Under the pieces are notes generated by a model. It was not told the origin of the DNA, searched no databases, and saw only the letters and a program-made list of their open reading frames with translations. The position numbers were made by a program, and so were the translations under genes. DNA of 64,000 nucleotides from Linyphia triangularis (taxonomy: Eukaryota; Arthropoda; Arachnida; Araneae; Linyphiidae): NCBI GenBank assembly GCA_963978545.1, contig OZ021729.1, positions 13,406,001 to 13,470,000 of the forward strand. The letters are read 5' to 3'. Shown here in pieces: positions 49,263 through 60,846 of this stretch (the stretch's first letter is position 1; each line of letters starts with the position of its first letter).

Positions 49263-50599
49263 TCTATAATAATAAAACAAGCTGTCTGTCTGTCTATCTG
49301 TCTGTGTCAACATATGTAGTTTTGGCCTTCTAGTTTTACCTCAGACAAACAGAATGTTAAAATTTTAATTAGCTTTTTTTTAATTAATTAACAATTTTTT
49401 TTCAAACCGACTTCTAATAGGGCTACAGCTCTGAAAATTTCAACATAGATAGTTTTGGCCTTCTAATTGGACTTTTGAAAAACAGAATAGTAAATTTTTA
49501 TTTAGTTCTTTTTAATTTTTTTTTTAATTAATTAATAAATATATTTTACAAAATGATTTCTAATCTGGCTACAGCTCTGAAATTTTTAACATAAGTAGTT
49601 TTGGCCTTCTTATTTTGTCTATAACAAACAGCATGTCAAAATTTTTATTAGTACTTCTTTAATTAATTTTTTAATTAATTAATAAATATTTTACAAAACA
49701 ATTTCTAATAGCGTTATAGCTCTGAAATTTTCAAAATAAGTAGATTTGATCTTTTAATTGGACTTTTGAAAAACAGAATGTTAAATTTTTATTTATTCCT
49801 TTATAAACTAACTAATTAATTAATTAACTAATTAAGTAATATATATTTTCCAAAACGATTTCTAATAGGGCTACAGGTCTGAAAATTTCAACATAAGTAG
49901 TTGTGGCCTTCTAATTGAACTTTTGAAAAATAGAACTTTAAAATTTTATTTGTTTTTGATTAATTTTTTAAGTTAATTAACAAATATTTTACAAAACGAT
50001 TTCTATTTGGGCTACAGTTTTGAAATTTTCAACACAAGTAATTTTGGCCTTCTAATTTGTCTTTTGACAAAAAGAATGTTAAAATTTTAATTTGTTAATT
50101 ATTTTAAAATTAATATTTTTACGAAAGGTGACTTCTAATATGCCTAGAACTCTTAAAGATTAAAAAAAAGTAGTTTTGGCCTTCTAATTTTGCTTTATGC
50201 TTTTGGTCTTACTTTTGCTAATTTTCTCTGCAAACACGTGTTAAAATAATCTTAAAGGAGTATTGTAATATTGTATTAAGGGGGAATTATTTTTTTCTTC
50301 CCTCGCAGGGGAGAGGCTTTTAATATTAAAGCTTTGCGTAACAAGTACATTTTAGTGAGTGAAGTGAGCCTGTGCTTGCATAGCATATCTTTCAACGAGT
50401 GAAACAGGCCTGTCCTTATTTGTCAATGAACTTTTCCGCGAACGAAGCGAGCTCGATTTTACGTGGCGATGAACCTTCCTGTAAGCTAAACTACAAAAAC
50501 TGGGACGTATACACCAATGACGGATTTCCGCAACGCGAGGCCTCACATCTAGCTAAAATATTGTACATTTTAAAATTTGAAGCAAGGGTATTCAGCTAG
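49263..50599 (+). mobile_element. non-autonomous Helitron with central tandem repeats, second copy
   Basis: It begins A|TCTATAATAATAAAAC and ends GGGTATTCAGCTAG|T, the same Helitron termini as the 9465-13643 element but in the opposite orientation. A CTGT/CTAT microsatellite (about 49281-49306) follows the 5' end, then degenerate ~140-bp tandem repeats, then a GC-richer 3' flank. The last 60 bp align with the larger element (ATTTTAGC, AAATTTTA, GGGTATTCAGCTAG). The array is not homogenised here. It has no Rep/helicase frame. The small frames at 50352-50599 are in the 3' flank and are not genes. Confidence 0.8.
49310..50200 (+). repeat. central tandem repeats of the second Helitron (~6-7 degenerate units)
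   Basis: TAGTTTTGGCCTTCTAATT-like words recur at about 49317, 49452, 49598, 49740, 49898, 50040 and 50170, a period of roughly 130-160 bp. Each is preceded by GCTACAGCTCTGAAAATTTC-like sequence. The same CTCTGAAAAT word occurs in every 148-bp unit of the larger element, so the two arrays are distant relatives. Confidence 0.8.
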
Positions 50600-53339
50600 T
50601 TTATAAATAAAATTTAAAATAAAATATTTTTAAAATATTTTTATTAAAATGGTAGTTTATTACCTATCTAAAACAAAATAAATAAGAAATAATTAAAAAA
50701 AATTATATATTTGAATCAGAAGTATAATTTAAAAATTATTTCAGGGAAAATAAATGTAGAATTTCGTTCGCCCATTCCGTACGTCAGTGGGTTAGCTAAC
50801 TAGTAATCTACACAAAGGTAGACTGAGTTTTAATACAATATGTACATTATCTTACTAATGTGTTTTATGAAGTCAGTATATTTCAATACCAAGAAAACAA
50901 TATTATGAAGAAAAAAGTAAATTTCTAATAACTTTTGTGAGCGATTTGTTTACAATTTAAATCCAAATTCAAAGGGGAAAAAGTTTAGTTTTTAGAGTGT
51001 ATGCAGTATGAACTTTTTCACTTTTTCCTAAGACGCGACACATGAAGATAAACCGTCATTTATGCACGTAACGATCTTTCTACAAGAATGTACTCGTAAA
51101 ATGAATAAAAACTGATAATTTTTTAAACATATTTATTCAATACGTAGTCTATACACAATATTTTAGATAGCCATTAGAATAGGTAACTTGAATTAAGTTA
51201 TTTATGGATGATAGAAGCATTTTTTAAAATCGTTCCTTTGAATAAATGATACTTAAACGAGTATGAAATAATCCCATTCTTCACTTATTCAATCTTTTAA
51301 ATACCGGTAGTATGTATATTAAGACTTGGGATTTTCTGGAGGTATTAACAATCTGTGTGATCTTAGGGAAAAATCACGATGATAACATTTATTCTTTATA
51401 AATGTTATATCTATGTACATGCTATAACCTCTTAAAATTTTAAAATAATGTTAACAAATATTACATATTTAGATATATTATTTAAACTCAAAAGATTTAT
51501 ATTTCACGTCTAATCAAAGCGGAAAATTCCAAAGAAGAAAATGTACTTTATAAATTGTTGTCAAATATCCTGGAGAAGTACAGAAATTGTACTAAGTAAA
51601 GCATCATTACACAAAATCTTTGAGAAACAATAGTAAATTTCTTGTACATAATAGTACATTCCTTTACAACATTTTCTTGATACCACCCTTACTACAATCT
51701 TCAAATAAGGAAAAAAAACTATAAAAAAAAGAAGAAAAAAAACTTACAAACGACTTGCTATATCTTTTTAACTCAGCATCACTAACAACACCAGAAGAAA
51801 AAAAAGGACACCAAGCATCAACCCCCTTCAACATAGAAGAAAAAAAAAAAAATACTTCAAAAACCCTTCACGATACATACAACATTCCTCAGACCCTCTC
51901 CCCCTTCCCCATCTTGATGCACCTAAAAAAAAAAGACTTGCGAAATCACCTATCCAACAACCTTCGTAACGAGCTAAATTGTTAACTGACGCAACGGCAA
52001 CGTTTTTAGTAATTTTGTTGTTGTTTCCGAGTCTTTTATATTCAAGCGCTTCTTTCTCTCTTCTTGTAAGTTGTTTTCCCCTTTTGGCCCTTTGGGTTAA
52101 TCGAATCGGGAAGGAAGGTTCGGATGGTGCCTTGGGGCTGGCCACCTGTGCATACGTGATATCACGTTGTGGCCGGTTTGCGCGGACAGGTGATTTGGAA
52201 TGCTGTTGCGTCCATCCTCTGTTTGCCAGGGTTGCCGGTTTGGCAAAGATGAGCGAATCAGTGATTTTTTTTTTTTTTTTTTTAAATTTGAAGGAGATAT
52301 TGTTAGATTGATACTCAAGTTCTTTTTGTCATGTTTGTCATTGCTTGTAGCTGGAGGTATATGAAGACTACATTTCACCAGAACACCATAATATCTATTT
52401 TGTAGATATTGCCGTGTTAGAATTAAGCGTCATAATTTTGAACCCGATTTTTGGAAGACGGAAACGTCGAAACCTGAATATAAATTGTAAATTTTGTTCA
52501 ATATTGGTGTGAAAACTGATTTTTTTTGTAAAATCTTTATTAAAAATTATAAAAATCTGTAAACATTCACAGACATACTCTATAATATATTTCAATAATT
52601 GTTTGGTAAAAGTATTATACAACTGCGTCCAATTTTTTCCCTTAATTTTCACTTAAATCACTCAAAATTGCATCATACGGATGATTTGGTGATATATTTT
52701 AAGTCACTTTTTTAAATGTATAAAAAATTTCTAGATTGATTCAGCTTGTAGTTCTGAAATACGAAATAAAAATTCCAATTTAGTATAAAATTTGAATTTA
52801 TTGATTAAAATCCAAATTGTATGAACGAAGTATTTAATTGTATCGAAACATATAGATATTTACAAAAACAATAAACGGTTTAATAAATTCAGATCGAAAT
52901 CGAGAATGAACTCATCACTGAATTGTTATCGAAACGATAGTGTAAATGCGAAATCTTTATAACTATACACAATATGATGTATTTCTTTTTAGAAAAAAGT
53001 AAGGATTAAAAAGAGTCACCGCTGTTCCAGAATTTTTCTGCTTCGCCTACGTCACTGTATTAGAACGCTAAAACTATTGGATTTCAGAGTGTAAAATTTT
53101 GTATATTTGTAAAGAAAGGTTTGGGAAATGTATTATTAAAATTTAAAGATTCAAACTTCGGTTTTTGTTACACATTTAATTATAATATTATAAATTATTA
53201 AAATAATATTATATATATATATATATATTTTTTTTTTTGACGGACCGTTCTCTCACAGGGAAAATTAACCATTGTAGAAATTTAATTTTTTACAGACATT
53301 GAGAAATATGTCGTATTAAAACATTTCTCTTGCTCGTTG

Positions 53340-53373
<34 letters not shown>

Positions 53374-55109
53374 TCTTATTATTATTATTATTTTTATATT
53401 GATTTAGTTTTAGAAATATTAAATATCTAAATTTCGAAAAATTAAATTTTAAGCTTGAGCGATTGATGTTTTTTTTATATACATCGGAAAAGTATCGAAA
53501 ATTATTAATTTATTTTAATAGATTATCGCACTACATATATCATATCACCGGGATTCAATTAAAAAAAATCAAACTTAGATTTTTCAAATAAGGACGCAAA
53601 TGTAACTAATTTAATTTCATTAAAACGGTATTTTTTTATTTTGACTTTTCTTTCTCACATCTTTAAAAGAGAAAATGAAGTTTTGCCAGTTATATTATTT
53701 TGAATACTATGATAGTATAAAGATTAATAGTAGTATGGCGACTACGTCACAAGAAACTCATGAGGACTTGTGACTAATCAATCACAAAGTTCCAAGATAT
53801 TTTTAAAGATGTGTTTGGATTGGTCAAAATTGCAGTGTCATAGCCATGTAAAATCCCCATTTTCACTACATTTCTGCGAGCTGTATTTTAAGTAGTAGTG
53901 TTAAAAAATGTGGAATATTCGTGGCATTTTGCATTATTCAAAAAATTTACAAGGTATTTTGTGTACTTTATGTAGGATGTCATCGAATAGCAACACTTGT
54001 TACATGCTTGTGACCAATCTCAACAAACCTTTAGAAACGTGGTCTTCATATTCCAAATCCCATCTTCATCCGTGGTCATAATATTCCAAACACGAACAAC
54101 AACAAACTGGCTTGTCGCCGTGCAGTCAGATAGCAATTTGCCGGGTATAACTCATTGACCACAAATTTATTTAAGTGATTAAGTTGCTAAGTTTACTAAT
54201 CGATAGATATTTACATTTGTTTCCAAATAATACACAGAAAAGTGATTTGAGACCAAAAGTGGAGTTAGTATCTTTTCACTTTAAGCCGACGATATATCAC
54301 TGTGAATGAATACATTGAGACACTAAGCCTGAACTTGAAAAACTTGAAAATAATGTTCAAGTATTTTTGGACATTTTTTTGAGCATCTCCTTTTATTAAT
54401 GAATATTGTTTTTTAGTTCTTTTTAAGATTAAATAATAGTTTTTGTTTGGTTTATGTTGTTCCTTGATTATTAATCAAATACCTTTTCGACAATTCAACT
54501 GGATAAAATTATGTTATTTGTGATTATACGAAAGTTTCATTCCAATATTAATGATAGTATGTAACAAATGCCAGCAAAACATTTTTTTTTTCTATTTAAA
54601 TTATACTATATCGAACTGGATATTTAAGAAAAGTTGCATTTAATCACCATAATTTCAAAATAAGTTTACAAATACCGTTAACTTATTAGAATTTTATTTT
54701 AAAAGCCAATTAAAATCTAGAATCTTTTGACTATAAAAAAGGCTTATTAATATTTATGTCAAAACCACAAATTCAGTAATGACAAAAACTATTATATATG
54801 TATGTATATATATATTTTTTTTCAAGAAACATATTAAAATGATTACTGTTCCCTTTCATTATAACTTATTCATTGAATGTTCTTGTATAGTAGAAAAATG
54901 GCTTGCTGGTAAACGCCCCTGTATAATTATCAAGTAAATTGGTTTTATATACTTACGATTCGTTTGTTTATCTATTTTAAGTTCCTACTTTTTAAATAAT
55001 GTATTGAAAATCACTTGAAATGTAGAACTGAAATGCATCGTTTGAACCATTGTTTTGCTCAAAAATATTTGCAAGAATAAAATAAATAAAGTAAGTCATT
55101 TTAATAAAA
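50600..55109. other. non-coding stretch with one GC-richer island
   Basis: AT-rich DNA with a GC-richer island at about 51960-52260 that holds contradictory frames on both strands and no recognisable domain. T20 lies at 52265-52284, an AT microsatellite at about 53209-53227 and T29 at 53340-53368. Nothing is supportable as a gene. Confidence 0.4.
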
Positions 55110-56240
55110 GAAAGATCACTAGAATGACAATTCCATTACGAACACTGTTCGAAATTCATTGCTGAGAAATTAGTGAAAGTTTCAATATGACAGTACAATT
55201 TTTTGAAATAATAATATAAAGCAACAACAGGAAAATATATAGTCGCAAAAAAATTCATTCGTGACAAAATCGCATGTAAATAAAAAGAGTGACGAAATCC
55301 AAAGCCTGGAATTTTAGTCCGATTGGAATAAGAAAATTGATCGAAATAGGACCTGGCGACAGAGTATTAGAGCGATGGAGGGAAACAATGTATAATTCAA
55401 AATATATTTCGAATAATGAAGTAAATATTTTTACATAAAAGAAAAAGCCTATTGCCATTCTAACAACTTTTGGAACGTCATTTTCTAAAAAGACCAAGAA
55501 TGTCGATTCCGTTGAAAACAATTTTTGAAATTCATTCCGGACGAATTAGAGAAAGTTTTTAATTTGATATTACTATTTCTTGAATAACACCAGTCTTCAA
55601 GCTACAAAAAAAAAATTATTTAGTCACCACAACTGAACTAATCCGTGACAAAGGTCACTTGGGAATAAAAAGATCCCAACGCCGAGAATTCGAATCTAAT
55701 TAGAACTTGAAGAAAGTTAGAGCGGTGAAGATAGACCTTATTTTATTCAAACTGAATTTTTATTAATGAAATGTATAAAATACATCTTTTTCATAAAAGG
55801 AAAAAGCCTATTGTTTATCTAACGTCAACTTTTAGAAAGACCAAGAATGCCGATAAATCGTATCGGAATTCTTGGTCTTTCTAAAAGTTGACATTCTCAA
55901 TCGGAGAACAGTGCTCGAAATGCATTGCTGATGAGTTAAAAAATGCTTTCAATTTCTTGAATCATATTGCAAATTAACTAACGCCAACTTTTAGAAAGAC
56001 CAAGAATGCCGATAAATCGTATCGGAATTCTTGGTCTTTCTAAAAGTTGACATTCTCAATCAGAGAACAGTGCCCGAAATGCATTGCTGATGAGTTAAAA
56101 AATGCTTTCAATTTCTTGAATCATACTGCAAATAAATATTTAGTCGCCAACAGACTTCATTCGTGACAAAATCACCTGTAAATAAAGCAACAAGAAAAAG
56201 TGACGAAATACAACGCCGAGAATTCGGGCCCAATTGGAAT
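55110..56240 (+). repeat. diverged ~380-bp tandem array
   Basis: Three to four units repeat the order: GAACACTGTTCGAAATTCATT-like word, TTGAATAATA-like segment, TCATTCGTGACAAAATC word, GACGAAATCCAA, GCCGAGAATTCG, TTAGAGCG. Anchor words lie near 55149, 55526, 55916 and 56075. The last part was further duplicated with a 159-bp period (see the hairpins). Confidence 0.65.
55824..56050. repeat. two copies of a ~65-bp near-perfect hairpin, 159 bp apart
   Basis: The left arm begins CAACTTTTAGAAAGACCAAG and the right arm ends CTTGGTCTTTCTAAAAGTTG, with about 30-bp arms and a 5-nt loop around AATCG. The two copies (55826-55890 and 55985-56049) are virtually identical over the stem. They are part of a 159-bp tandem duplication. 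A degenerate single arm lies near 55470-55510. Confidence 0.9.
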
Positions 56241-56299
56241 CAGAAGATTATTCGAAGTAGGAGCGGGGGAGAGAGAGACGAGCAGGATCCTATCCGGTT

Positions 56300-56530
56300 C
56301 TGTGAGCCCAGGTGCCCAACAGCACGGCCTAACCAGGTGGGGGGAGGGGGGATCCACACCTGACCCACGATCGGTGGAAAAAAGCGCAACAAAATAAAGT
56401 GTTCTGTTTGCGGATTATCATTATTGTTATTTTGATCTTTTTTTTTTATGTCCGACGTCAATATTGCTCACCGCACTTGCTGAAGCAACCACTTTCTTCA
56501 CAGGTGCGTTCGAATGTTGCCAGGTGAAGG
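56300..56530. promoter_or_regulatory. cluster of five CAGGTG E-boxes
   Basis: CAGGTG/CACCTG words start at 56309, 56334, 56357, 56501 and 56521, inside a GC-richer island (about 56210-56700). In AT-rich DNA such a 6-mer is expected far less often. CAGGTG is bound by E-proteins, Snail and ZEB factors. No coding frame is convincing. Regulatory function is an inference. Confidence 0.4.
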
Positions 56531-56851
56531 GTTATTTGCATAGCTGCAGGGATTCGAATTCGCCGATTCCTGTTCGTTCACGGGTCTTGTTCGTGATCAA
56601 AGTTTTTTCTTCTTTTTTTTTTTTTTTCAAGTCACTTTTGTGTGCCTTGATGTAGGGGAGTATTTTCGTCCATGCGGTCGGTGGTTGTGTGGGCGAGACA
56701 GCTGTATTAGGTAGTTGAAATAAAATTGGCTCTGATGATGTGGTTGCGTTCGTTTAGTAAAAAAAAAAATCATAAGTCTTTTTTTCTATCATAACGCAGT
56801 TCAACAATTTCTTAAACACATATTGCTTCAACATATAAAGTTAGTATTAAA

Positions 56852-56970
56852 AGTTACGCCATTTTAGTTTTATACTAATTTAAAGGAACAAGTTACACTT
56901 CTTTAGTTTTATACTAATTTAAAGGAATAAGTTAGGCCATTTTAGTTTTATACTAATTTTAAAGGAAGAT
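56852..56970 (+). repeat. 39-bp tandem repeat, three copies
   Basis: Units start at 56852, 56891 and 56930 and share TTTTAGTTTTATACTAATTT and AAAGGAA. The end of the third unit was the insertion site of the SINE that follows. Confidence 0.9.
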
Positions 56971-57152
56971 TGTTTGGTTGGTTTGGTACGCTCATCGAAC
57001 TATTTTCTTTTTGCACAATAAAGACTAATAATGTTGAAACCTACAGCTTAACGTGGATTCCGAACGACAACGAACATCTAGCTTAGGATTCTAACCCGGC
57101 ACCTTTCGCCTGCGAGGCCAGAGCGCTAACTCCAGAGCCAACAAGCGGGCAT
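56971..57152 (-). mobile_element. tRNA-derived SINE, copy 1
   Basis: The 13-bp word TTTAAAGGAAGAT flanks the element exactly (56958-56970 and 57153-57165), a perfect target-site duplication. On the minus strand it starts with a tRNA-like head (GTTGGCTCTGGAGTTAGCGC, A-box-like; GGGTTAGAATCC, B-box-like). This is followed by a conserved body (GGAATCCACGTTAAGCTGTA, TTATTGTGC) and a tail (ACCAAACCAACC). It has no coding capacity. It was mobilised by an unidentified LINE. Confidence 0.88.
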
Positions 57153-57275
57153 TTAAAGGAAGATAAAACGTTCAATTCAAAAATTTGATTTTTAAAAATG
57201 ACTGATTTTGTAACTTGTCTAACAGATGGCGCCACTGAAATAGAGAAATAAAAGTAGAATTGTTTATAGACAAAG

Positions 57276-57308
<33 letters not shown>

Positions 57309-58762
57309 TTACTGTAATATCCTTTTAAATTTTGTGAATCAGTTTTTATTATTGTTGTCAAAGCTAATTAAATTTTTTATAAGTTTTGAAACAATAATTC
57401 GGTGGAGAATGCATTTGAGAAAATATTGCATCAGGTCTTTAAGGTAAAAAAGAATACCAATTCCTTTCGAGGTTGTGTTTTCATTTTATAAATTTGGTAA
57501 GTAAAGTAACACAAACATGAAATGTTATAAATATGAAAAAGTAGTAAAGATCTGAAAATGAAATCTTTCCTCCAAGACATTTTAAGTGATAGACTTACAA
57601 ACGAATGAACTTATTGTACTACATGGCTATTCTTACATTGATCTGTCAGTTTTACTGACACATTTTAGGTTATACTTCTACAAAATGTCTACATATAGTT
57701 TACGATTTAAAATTTATTTTATTTCTTGGTTTTGATTTTTTGAGCCATTGGCTTCTCTCTTCAATAAAATAATTTTTATTTGTGTATTTAATGGTTTAAA
57801 TTTTTGTTTTGTTAAAATAATTAGATAATTAGTACAAACGTAAAACTAAAATGTAAATATTGTTTTACCTAAGTTACATAAAAAATACATATATGTACTT
57901 TACATTGTAATGCAAATGCAGATATTACATTCCACTATTTAACCACACCAAGTCAATAAATGCCATGTTAAACCAAATTTTCTAGCTATTATTAAAACCC
58001 TATAAGTTATAAAATGGAAACTGAGCATGCAACTTGAGAAAGTTTTTTTTTTTTTTAATTGAAAGAAACAAATTAAGTACTTACATAGAGTTTAAAATTT
58101 CTTTAAATTATATTTTCCATGTCATTGATTCTATATTTAAAAATAATTGAACCATCGTATAAGATGGTGAGTAAATATAATATTTATACTTAAAAAAGGT
58201 AAAAAAAATGTGAACATAACGCGTTATTTCTACATCATTGGAACTTCAAAAAAATATTTAGAAGAGTTTCACAAACCCACAAGTCGAAATTAACTTATCC
58301 TACTTGGTTAAGCAAAATTAGCAAACGATCTATAAGCAGAATTAACAAACGATATATTGAATGAAAGGTTGTGAATCTTACATGTATGGTTACATCACAC
58401 TAAAATGCTATTTTCGCGAAAAAAAGAAATGTGCATTGTGATTGGCTAATGGAATCTGAAAATTCGAATTCTGTTTTAAATATGCAATGTGATTATGTCA
58501 CAAGCACTCCCCAAGTGTTATCAATACAATAGAACCTTATTCGAAATATTCCCTTACGTAAGATTGATCAACTTTATTTCAACAAACTTTTTTGGAAAAC
58601 TTTACTATACGTAGATTATTGTATAAAGGGATGAATATATATGTATTTTAAAGTTTTATTTCCATTATTTAAAAATAATATACTTAAATAGTATCATAAT
58701 TGAGAAAAATTTTAATCTTTAAAGGTAGAAACTTCGCGGGAAAAAAAAAAATAGAAGAAAAA
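57153..58762. other. non-coding stretch
   Basis: An A31 tract lies at 57276-57306. A 24-bp tandem duplication (AAGCAAAATTAGCAAACGAT-type) lies at 58310-58357. The rest is plain AT-rich DNA with no gene. Confidence 0.5.
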
Positions 58763-58950
58763 GCCAAAGCCATCTTTTGGCTGCGTGGTTAGAGCTTTGG
58801 CCTCTCATGCCGAGCTCGAATCCTGGGTTCGGCATGCATGTTCGTTGTGGTTCGGAATCAACGTTAAGCTGTAGGTTCCGTACTGATTAACCTTTATTGT
58901 GCATAAAATAGGTCGTTGGGCGTACAAACCAAACTAACCGAAAACCTTAC
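58763..58950 (+). mobile_element. tRNA-derived SINE, copy 2
   Basis: The head GGCTGCGTGGTTAGAGCTTT (A-box) and GAGCTCGAATCC (B-box) are followed by the same body as copy 1 (GGAATCAACGTTAAGCTGTA, TTATTGTGCA, GTACAAACCAAACTAACC). It ends in an A-rich stretch, and the target duplication is blurred by poly-A on both sides. The tRNA-like part is better preserved than in copy 1. Confidence 0.85.
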
Positions 58951-59120
58951 CAAAAATATTCACTAGAATAAAAAAAAAGACAAAAAAAGACTCTATTAAG
59001 AACTCATCCACAAAATGTGTTGAAATCAGACACGGGGCACTGCGGATTATATTTGACTCATAGTTAACATTATACCATTTTGCTTTTTATTTTTCTTGAA
59101 ATTGTGTATATATTTTGATA

Positions 59121-59350
59121 GTGCATGTACAGTATCCAGAAAAAAAATCAGAACGATGGCTATATCTTGTGCTCTAATTTTTGAAATAACAAACAAAAGG
59201 TACCGTTGTAAATCGTCAAAGGTTTTTAATAATTGCATGTAGTTTTTTTTTGTCATGAGGGGTCATCTACATATTAAAACAGAAACAAACTTTAAAAAGT
59301 TCAATAGCAACCTCATAATATTATCCCATATTTGGATTCAGCATCCAAAA
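59121..59350 (+). repeat. dispersed repeat, copy 1 (partner at 60600-60846)
   Basis: GTACAGTATCCAGAAAAA and ATCAGAACGATGGCTATATC match the reverse complement of 60780-60846. Similarity continues patchily through the TTGTCATGAGGGGTC and GGATTCAGCATCC words. The two copies are inverted relative to each other. This may be the end of a Tc1/mariner-like element, but the class is uncertain. Confidence 0.55.
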
Positions 59351-59842
59351 AAATGTCGAAATACAAAAATTCGTAATTTTGTAATGAATGGTTTGTAATT
59401 TAAATGATAAAAAGAAAATGATAAATTAATGTTAAATAAAAAAATTGTTTTTTTGGCCATAAATACTTAAATAATTAATATATTTCAGTAATTTTTATTT
59501 CAAAAGATAGTTTGTTAAATGACCAAACATAAATACCAAGCAACTTTTGCATCAATTTCTTTTTTAATAATCAATTATTAATTAATAAAAGAATTAAAAT
59601 TTTTTTTGAATAGAAACATATATTTTGTTTGCTTTCATTAGATTGACCATGGTCTGAAACCCCCCCCCCCCCACAATTTTTTTCTTTTCATTTTGACTTT
59701 TAGTTCTCGATTTTTTAGCGAAAATGTAAAAAACGCTCACTTTAAGGGACCGTATAGTAGACGACTTTTGAAAACTATCAAAGATTAATTCAAGGTAAAC
59801 TAGAGGTGTGGAAAATCGCACAACCTTCAATTATCGTAAAAT

Positions 59843-59877
59843 GGGGTGAATAGGAACAGCGGGGTGAATCGGAACAG
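59843..59877 (+). repeat. 18-bp direct repeat GGGGTGAATMGGAACAG
   Basis: Two copies, GGGGTGAATAGGAACAG and GGGGTGAATCGGAACAG, are separated by one base. It may be a transposon end. A C13 tract lies 170 bp upstream (59660-59672). Confidence 0.7.
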
Positions 59878-60008
59878 AATTTCTTAAAATTACAAAAAAA
59901 AAATATTATTTTATACAAACAAAGCAGTTTTAATTTTTGTATATATTTTTAATCTGTCTAACGGTGTTTGGAATCGTGGAACATGTTTTGTGTGGTTTTC
60001 AACAGTGA

Positions 60009-60044
<36 letters not shown>

Positions 60045-60599
60045 CTTCCTTAAATTATATTTATTTAAAACAACATTTTTAAAGCAATTTCAATAAGTTA
60101 TCCTTTAAAAATTTTAATGAATAAAGTGATTTTAACGATCAAGTTACATTTGTGTTTACAGTGAAATGTTTCTGTAAAATATTCATGCTTTGCTGAATAC
60201 TGTTTACTAATGCCTACATTTTATATTTATTAATTTTCTAATTATCAGTAGTATACGTTATACTTCTGCAATTACAGTTTTTGATATTTTATTTATTTCG
60301 TGTGAAGAATGTACATCTTTAATGTTGTAAATAAATTATGTTACTTTTGCGTTTACTTGCTATTTTTGTATTAATCTTAAACATGACACTATAAATCCAA
60401 GTTGTTTCTATACAATTTTACACTAATATTTATATTTTATAACATCGTGAAACGCCACACTGACCGTTCGATTTCTTCCACTGTGAAGTAGAACCTTAAA
60501 AATACCTTTCGTTTTATGGAAATTCTCCCTGAAGATCGGTCCAAAAATGGTCGAAACATTTTCGCTCATAAATGACGTGTTTTTCAACATAATGCATTG
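59878..60599. other. non-coding AT-rich spacer
   Basis: Contains a T27 tract at 60011-60037. From about 60430 the DNA may already belong to the inverted repeat copy that follows. No gene was recognised. Confidence 0.45.
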
Positions 60600-60846
60600 A
60601 AATTTGGTATATGGAGTAAAGGATGTATTCTGAATCGAATGAAATGATAAAAAATAAGGGTTCGTATTGAAATTTTCGAAGATAGCGTTACTTTTACTTA
60701 GTAAACGGTCCCTCAAGAAAAAAAATTGCATCAGATATATAGAAAATCGTAAGCATAGCATTTTGGTGCAAACCGTAAGATTCTACGATAATTAGAACCG
60801 AAGATATAGCCATCGTTCTGATTATTTTTTGGGGTACTGTACACTG
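60600..60846 (-). repeat. dispersed repeat, copy 2 (partner at 59121-59350)
   Basis: On the minus strand it starts GTGTACAGTACCCCAAAAAA, continues ATCAGAACGATGGCTATATC, and shares CTTGAGGGACCG and GATTCAGAATACATCC with the partner. It may extend to about 60430. Confidence 0.55.

Noticed and set aside
51828..52311. Overlapping open frames on both strands of the GC-richer island
   Set aside because: The frames contradict each other, contain homopolymer-encoded F runs and match no family I recognise.
57060..57152. A functional tRNA gene on the minus strand
   Set aside because: The tRNA-like part is degenerate, is fused to a SINE body and is flanked by a target-site duplication.
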